Origin: Stercorarius parasiticus
Lineage: Eukaryota; Chordata; Aves; Charadriiformes; Stercorariidae
NCBI GenBank assembly: GCA_013396915.1
Contig: VWZL01005129.1
Coordinates: forward strand, 62,001-126,000
DNA length: 64,000 nucleotides
Reading direction: 5' to 3'
The notes beneath the pieces are model-generated. The model ran no database searches. It was given only the letters and a program-made list of their open reading frames with translations, and had not been told where the DNA came from. Of this stretch, positions 58,301 through 64,000 are shown piece by piece. A program made the translations under genes and the position numbers. Numbering within the stretch: position 1 is the first letter of the stretch; each line of letters starts with the position of its first letter.

Positions 58301-61300
58301 AGCACTATCTGTTCTGTTCTGTGAGGGACAGTCTGTGACCCTGGACATTCGCCTCGAGACCTAGAAAAATCAACAGCTGAAGTGTTGTGACTGTTCCGAA
58401 ACTGATGAAGCAGTTCCCATGGAAGAAACAGGTCCCTCCCCAAAACAGCAGATGGCACTAGACCAAGCTTGGGATGCTGATTCCCCGAGAGTCCCTGCTC
58501 CCTCATCTCCAGCTCTGCTGAGGTCCACATGGATGGCAAAGAGAGAAAGCAGCATCAGGATTCATTCTCCCTGGCAGGATCCATTTTGAACAATTTAATT
58601 TCCCATCTTGCAGGCTGCTCGGTGTAAGGATTTTTGGTAGTCCATAAGGGCTGTAGGCAGGGGGTGAGTCGTGTGAAAGTCGTCTCGTAACTTTGAAACT
58701 AGGTGGATGACATCAACAGTTCTAAACTAAAAAAAAAAGGTATCTTAAATAAAAACTTTGAACGCCTGTCGCTTTCCCATCTAGGTCCCTATCTCTTGCA
58801 TTCCCTGTGCTATTACAGAAGGAAAGTAAATTTAGATATAAGCTAAACACAAGCCAGCTCTCTGGCTCAGCCATTGAACCACATGCTGTAAAGGGTTCAG
58901 GGGAAGAATTCTCAGCTGCACCAAGGAAATAGAGAGTTTATTAATTTCTATACATTCCTACAAGTGAAAGAGTTTGTTCTAGAACTGATCTAAAACACGT
59001 GAAAGGGCCTCAGCGTAACAACAGAAAAAAAACTTAGAAAAACAATTTAGAAAACTAGCTTTCCTAAAACTGCAGATTTACAGAAAAACAGTTTCCATTC
59101 ATTTCACATTTGCCTTTCACCAGGAATATTACTAACGAATAAAACTTTCAGAGCACCAGTAGTTACGGTACTGCTTGGTGAATCCAGCTATCTGGTTACA
59201 GGGTAGATATGCCATTGCAGAAATAATATTCCTGTGGTCAAAAAAAATTAAATAACTATCTAAATAGAGGTTCATTGGATATTTCCTAATGATTTCTCTT
59301 TTGTTTCTTTTAGCTTCATTTTCCATTATTTCTCAAAAGCCCCATGAATGAAGAATTTCATTATAAAATGACCCAGAATCATGTTTGGTTTTTTACTCAT
59401 GGCAAAACAACAGCTAAGGCCCGAATGAGAACCAAACTGAATAAAAATTATAGCGAGCCTCGTGAGCACTGAGTGTCTGCCTGCCTGGGTGGTGAAATCC
59501 CATAGGCATAGTAAATCTCTTGTTTATTTTACAGAAATGAAAATGAAAGGGGCAGAAGGCCCATTGGAATGAAATGCTATATAAACACAGAAAAAAATTC
59601 ATTGGAGTACAGATTTTTATCAGTTGCCGTGTTTACATACGCTTGAGGCCAGAACAGGCCAGAGTAGGCCAGAAACCTATACCTCGATAATACAAGTGTA
59701 GTCTGGTCTCTTGCTTTTCATACTGTATTATGGGGGCAATGCATTCCTCACTCTCCTTAGAAAAAGCCCTTTTGCCTCTCCAGGTCTACTTTCTGAGCAC
59801 TTTCGCCTCTCCAGGTCTACTCTACAAGGGAGAAGTCCTCTTTTCCTAGTTTTACTCGGAGCTGGCTGGCATATATGGGATGGAGGTTTTTTCTTCCCAG
59901 GATATTCCTCCCCATGGGCTGCGACATCAAGGTCTGCGATTCCCTCACAGGTGATAACTTCAGCATCTTGCACGGCTGGTGGGAAGGGGCAGGGGGAATC
60001 GTTCCTTTAGCATTTTGCCCAGAGCAGTCATGTTGAAGGAGCCATCATACCCCAACCAAAATAAGACCATTTCCCTCTCTTCATGATGGATCAGAGCCTG
60101 CTAAATCCTACTCAAGTATGGAAAAATGAAAAACTTAGCTCCTTCAACACTATAACTTTGGTGAAATAGAAGTGTTTGGAGGTCCTATGTTCAAGGGAGA
60201 CTTTTAAGGAGTAATTAGAGAGATTATCTTAACACAGATTTGTGGCTCAGTGGATAGGGAGTGAAAAATAAAGTATTTTTCTGGCAGTACAGATGGAAAT
60301 TACCATAAAGGGTGAATCAGAAATGGGAGCTGACCTCTTCATACTGAAGTGGAGACGATAGAAAGCATGCAGGGAGTTTGCAAAGAGTTTGGAAACAAAA
60401 AAAGAAGCAATTACCAATGCAGTACTAAGAAAGAAAAGCCAGTGAAATCTCCAAAGGGTCAAAGCCATGGGTCTGGGTGGGACAGATATGTATTTGTGAA
60501 GCCCAGAGAAAAAAAAATGTGCCCCTCGCATTCTGTTGATTTATTCATTTTCACAACAGCCTGGCTGCTGGCTCCAAGAGGCAATGCCAGCTCAGGCTCC
60601 AACTGGGTTAACACAGGCACACAGAGGCTATAAAACCAGTGACCACATTAACATGGTGGTCAGATTTGGAAACCACACAGGCTGTGCAAGGGTAGATGCT
60701 GACCCAAGCACAATTTACGTCACATTTTTAATACAACTGAATTCACAATTATTCATGCACATGAACACCCAGATTTCCCAGACACGTACTGAGCTGTCTG
60801 TAATTAACAACTCTTATGTTCTTCTAACTGAGTATCTGATGTAAAGCTCTTTACAAAGACCTGTGTTCTTCACCAGTAAATACCATCCTGGCTAACAGTT
60901 TCCATGCCCGCTCCTCTGGGCTGGTGTCTTCCTAGACTAGATTCCAAGAGGTTGGTTTTTTTTCAAACCTTGCATATAATTTTACTTTCTGTGAACTCTG
61001 GGCTGTTTCCTTGAACTCTTCATCATGCTGAGCCCTATGTGATATAGGGATCAAAATTCTTAGGGATGTTTTAGAAAGGGCACAGTAAAACTAAGTACCT
61101 CAAGCAATATTCAGGATACTAAACATCTTCATTTATTAATTTACCACATAAAGGCTTCCTACTTAGCCTTAACTGAAGGACATCTCATCATGACACCATG
61201 TTGCTAATCTTGGTCTAAAGGCTTAATTAATCCTAAAGCCATAAACTAGGAAAAGTTGTGCAAACACTCCGATAGGAAAGAAACTAAAATAGGCGTGATT

Positions 61301-61999
61301 TGATATTTGTGATCAGCTTGTGATCAGTGTCTGTCATTAAGTTTATTCAAAGAATGGCATAAAATATAGTTGGCTTCTACTTTGTAATTATGATTTTAAT
61401 TAATCTTAAAATTTATCTAGATTTTGAAATGTAACAGTTTGGGAGGTAAATAATTTTACTTTCTTTGACTGAAATATTATCTCTTTCTAGCAACTAGACA
61501 TAGGAAAGGGAATAAAAGTGACGCTTAGCTTCAAAGGAAGAGGCTGATTTTTCAAGCGTGAGATGCAATTTAGAAAAGGTGTCTCAGGAAGAAATCTTGC
61601 ATCTGTCGCGTGCCACTAGTACTACAAGTTGTCAGGATTTCCAGGATTTACCAAGAAGACAGCTTTATTTGGTATGTCTGAGTTTGGAGCCATGCTGCTG
61701 TTGGCTTTCCTCTGAAGAGGGGAAGGAGAGTATGTGCTATGGCCTACCAGCTTCTTCCCAAGAGATCCTACCAGCCTCTGTCCAAGAAAGAGAAGCTGTG
61801 TGAAAATCCTGTTGCCCTTCGGGTCCGGCAAGAACCTCGGGAGACGCCAAGAACCAGCGGAGCCATTGGGACCCAGGAGCGCTCCGTAAGTGCTGGTTTT
61901 GCTCTCTCGTGCTGGCACCCATCAGGTATTTATCTGTGTGCAGAAGAGCAATGTTGTCGCTGCTTGCTCTACAGCTACTGTAATAACTTTATTTGCTCT
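55382..61999. other. Intergenic stretch, no gene recognised
   Basis: About 6.6 kb. It holds a short direct duplication of CCTCTCCAGGTCTACT near 59775 and 59805, a small perfect inverted repeat CATTGCTG...CAGCAATG near 57132-57160, and scattered open frames without motifs. No serpin exon remnant was found between gene 4 and the 62 kb promoter relic. Confidence 0.45.
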
Positions 62000-62053
62000 G
62001 TTTAATGTATAACAGCATGCTCACTGCTTAAGCCTGTTCAAACAATATAAAAA
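62000..62053 (+). promoter_or_regulatory. Serpin-type promoter relic upstream of pseudogene D
   Basis: GTTTAATGTATAACAG at 62000-62015 resembles the gene 4 HNF1-like element, including the preceding ATTTG(C/T)TCT. It is followed by TGCTTAAGCCTGTTCAA at 62025-62041, almost the gene 2 box sequence. TATAAAAA follows at 62046-62053. It stands about 1.1 kb before the exon 2 remnant at 63.1 kb, the distance expected of a leader exon. The donor appears lost. Confidence 0.55.
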
Positions 62054-63069
62054 CAGTGCAAAAGCAGTAAAGGGCAGATGAATATGATGGGGTCCATCTG
62101 AAAGAGCTGTGAATACTGTTAGGTTTTAGTAGCTAGGGACTTTAAACTCACATTAGCTTTCTGCATCATAGATTAACTCATTCAGTCGATTAATTCATTC
62201 ATGCACCGCTAGCACAGCTCACTATGGGTGCTCAAATCCACCCTGTACAAAGAAGCTCTTCTTTAGCCAGCTAAGAGGGTGGAGGAGGTTTTCACTACTG
62301 TGAAAATGATTTTTGACTGAAACTTTTAAAGAAACAGCAACGGGGCAAAGAAAAATGGATCACTGAGCACAAATTACAGAAATCTGCAGGGTTTTTAGGA
62401 AGGAGTAGTTCTCATCATTAGTAGATAACCAGGGTATCTATTTCTTTAGTGCAGAGATGATGGCTCCCTGTACTTCAGCACACAGAGGCCTCATAGCAAG
62501 GAATAGATCCGGGGGGGTCTCATAGCAGAAAAACTGCGGAGAGAATCAGGAGACTCAAAAGCAAATCTGCAGCTTCGTATGAATGGACCCCAAAGCAGAT
62601 ATCCTACCTCTGGTGGGGGGGTCAGAGGGGAGGGATCTGAGTGGCACGAAAGGATTGGCACCAATGTGGAGAATGAAGATCAGGGCCTTTTCTGCGCAGG
62701 CGACTGGGAGATGGGGAGGGACTGGGGAGAGAAGGAGGATACGGTAAATAGACCACTTAAGAAACAAGTGGTGATGAAAGCATGCTGAGGATGACAACGT
62801 GGGGCAACAGCAAGACTTGACGATTTGGGAAATATACAGGCAGATTCTCATATCTGATGTTACTTACATTATCCAGAGAAGGGAATGGTCCCAGAAGAAA
62901 GTGAGCACAGCCCTTTTTTGGGGTGTGCTGCTGACCAGGCCCCGTGTTGCAGCCCCATGTCAATCCCTATCTGACCACCACAAAGAACAGAAAAAGCAAC
63001 GTTCCCCAAATGAAGGTGGAGCCACCATGAAAACCTGGCTCATGCCAAGTAACCCCCTTTGTAACCCCT
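62054..63069. other. Spacer before pseudogene D, no gene recognised
   Basis: About 1 kb corresponding to the former leader intron of pseudogene D. Open frames of up to about 98 codons show no motif. Confidence 0.4.
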
Positions 63070-63475
63070 AGGAACGCTAACTTTGTATTATATTTTAAAA
63101 GCAGTCTGGGCAGAGGCAGGTGACAAAGCCATTTTCTTCTCTCTGTTGAGCCTCTCCACAGTCTTTGCAATGCTCTCTGGGGGACCAAAACAGCCACGTG
63201 GAGTCAGCTACACAAAGGTTGGAGCAGCAAGAGGTCCATGAGGGTTTTCAATGTTCCTTCCAGCTATTGAATGACTGTAACATCAGTAGGTGACCAAGAA
63301 TCACTGCTCCACAAGTTTCTGGATGATGGCCAGAGACTGCATGGTGCTAACACTATTTCTAGAAACTTCCAGAAAACTTCCGAGGCTGAAAATCCACGAT
63401 TAACCAGAGATTAAAAAAAAAAAAAAAAAAAAAAGAAAAAAGGAAAAAAAAAGGCAAAATTGTGAAAGAGAACTG
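63070..63475 (+). pseudogene. Serpin pseudogene D: decayed exon 2, SERPINA1-like
   Basis: The remnant starts with AACGCTAACTTTGTA (NANFV, for NYDFA) and translates in pieces: DKAIFFSLLSLSTVFAMLSG, then after a shift HVESATQR-like sequence, KFLDDGQRLHGANTISRNFQ and KTSEAEN. It has frame shifts, in-frame stops and a deletion where GLAFNLTEL should be. An A-rich run at 63413-63452 sits where the ETKT codons were, and GGCAAAATTGTGAAAGAGAA (GKIVKE) resumes after it before a TGA. No exon 3 was seen before the window ends. Confidence 0.82.
63413..63452 (+). repeat. Poly(A)-type simple repeat inside pseudogene D
   Basis: A run of over 20 A's continues with G-interrupted A's to 63452. Serpin exon 2 similarity continues on both sides, so it is an expansion within, or insertion into, the decayed exon and not the end of a retrocopy. 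Confidence 0.8.
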
Positions 63476-64000
63476 AGATGCAAACATTTAAGGGAAAGAG
63501 ATGATTTGCACCTCTGAGAGCATGCAACCCTTCCCAGGAAGAGCATCTGACACTGCAGAGGCAGCTTAGGTAAGGGAGGAGAGAGTTTCACCCCCTAGGA
63601 CTCTTCCTTAAGGTTTCTGCTACAGCTGAGGACTCCTGACACAGTCCAGCTTTCACCCACTGCTTACCTGCCTAAACACACACAGATGCACACATTCTTG
63701 CTCCTAATACTTCCACCTTTTTATATTTTTATTGTGTTCAAACCCACCAGCCAAATCAGTCTTCCTTCTGACTACATCTCTCAATCCCTTCTTCTGTCTA
63801 CCTCAGAAGTATTTGTCCTAAAGGGAAGCTGCTTAGCAATAACTGCACTTTTCTGGAAGAATTTTGCATGTATACCTTCACTTTCCACTCTCTCAATTTC
63901 TTTCCTCATATATCATCTGAATTTGGGACCACTAGCTGAGGAGAATTGAGCGCATACAGCACATTTGACTGTATATATACACTCATGACACATACAGGGC
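63476..64000. other. Right edge, no gene recognised
   Basis: About 0.5 kb after pseudogene D exon 2. No exon 3 similarity was seen. An 87-codon frame at 63686-63949 has no motif. Confidence 0.4.

Noticed and set aside
63413..63475. Reading pseudogene D as a processed retrocopy ending in poly(A)
   Set aside because: Serpin exon 2 similarity (GKIVKE) continues after the A run, and a promoter relic lies upstream, so it is a decayed genomic duplicate.

Overview
The window is vertebrate, and almost certainly avian, genomic DNA. It holds a tandem array of clade A serpins (alpha-1-antitrypsin/antichymotrypsin type) all reading on the + strand. The bird assignment rests on several CR1 LINE 3' ends with the TTCTGTGATT-type tail and on LTRs of a type I recognise from bird genomes. 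The species cannot be named from sequence alone.

Layout. The last coding exon of an upstream serpin ends at 547. Three complete serpin genes follow, each with the canonical four coding exons; the middle two are exactly 271 and 148 bp in every gene, and the reading frames join without error. They are gene 2 (CDS 16968-20238, 432 aa), gene 3 (34911-39350, 422 aa) and gene 4 (48141-53107, 427 aa). Four decayed serpin copies lie among them: an isolated last-exon remnant at 23.8 kb, a CR1-interrupted pseudogene at 27.9-29.0 kb, a partial copy of gene 3 at 42.6-44.9 kb, and an exon-2 remnant running toward the right edge at 63.1 kb. Non-coding leader exons with HNF1-like promoter elements can be proposed for genes 2, 3 and 4 and for the last pseudogene. 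The rest is intergenic DNA with CR1 fragments (one nested pair), LTR sequence and A-rich tracts.

How the genes work together. All are predicted secreted plasma-type protease inhibitors. Frameworks are alike, but the reactive-centre bond differs from copy to copy: Leu or nearby in gene 1, Arg-Ser in gene 2, His-Ser in gene 3 and Met-Ser in gene 4. Gene 4 is the best SERPINA1 candidate, from its PM-S reactive bond and an upstream element resembling the alpha-1-antitrypsin HNF1 site. The cluster looks like a birth-and-death family in which the loop exon diversifies while the scaffold and liver-type promoter are kept. No non-serpin protein gene, tRNA, rRNA or CRISPR array was recognised.
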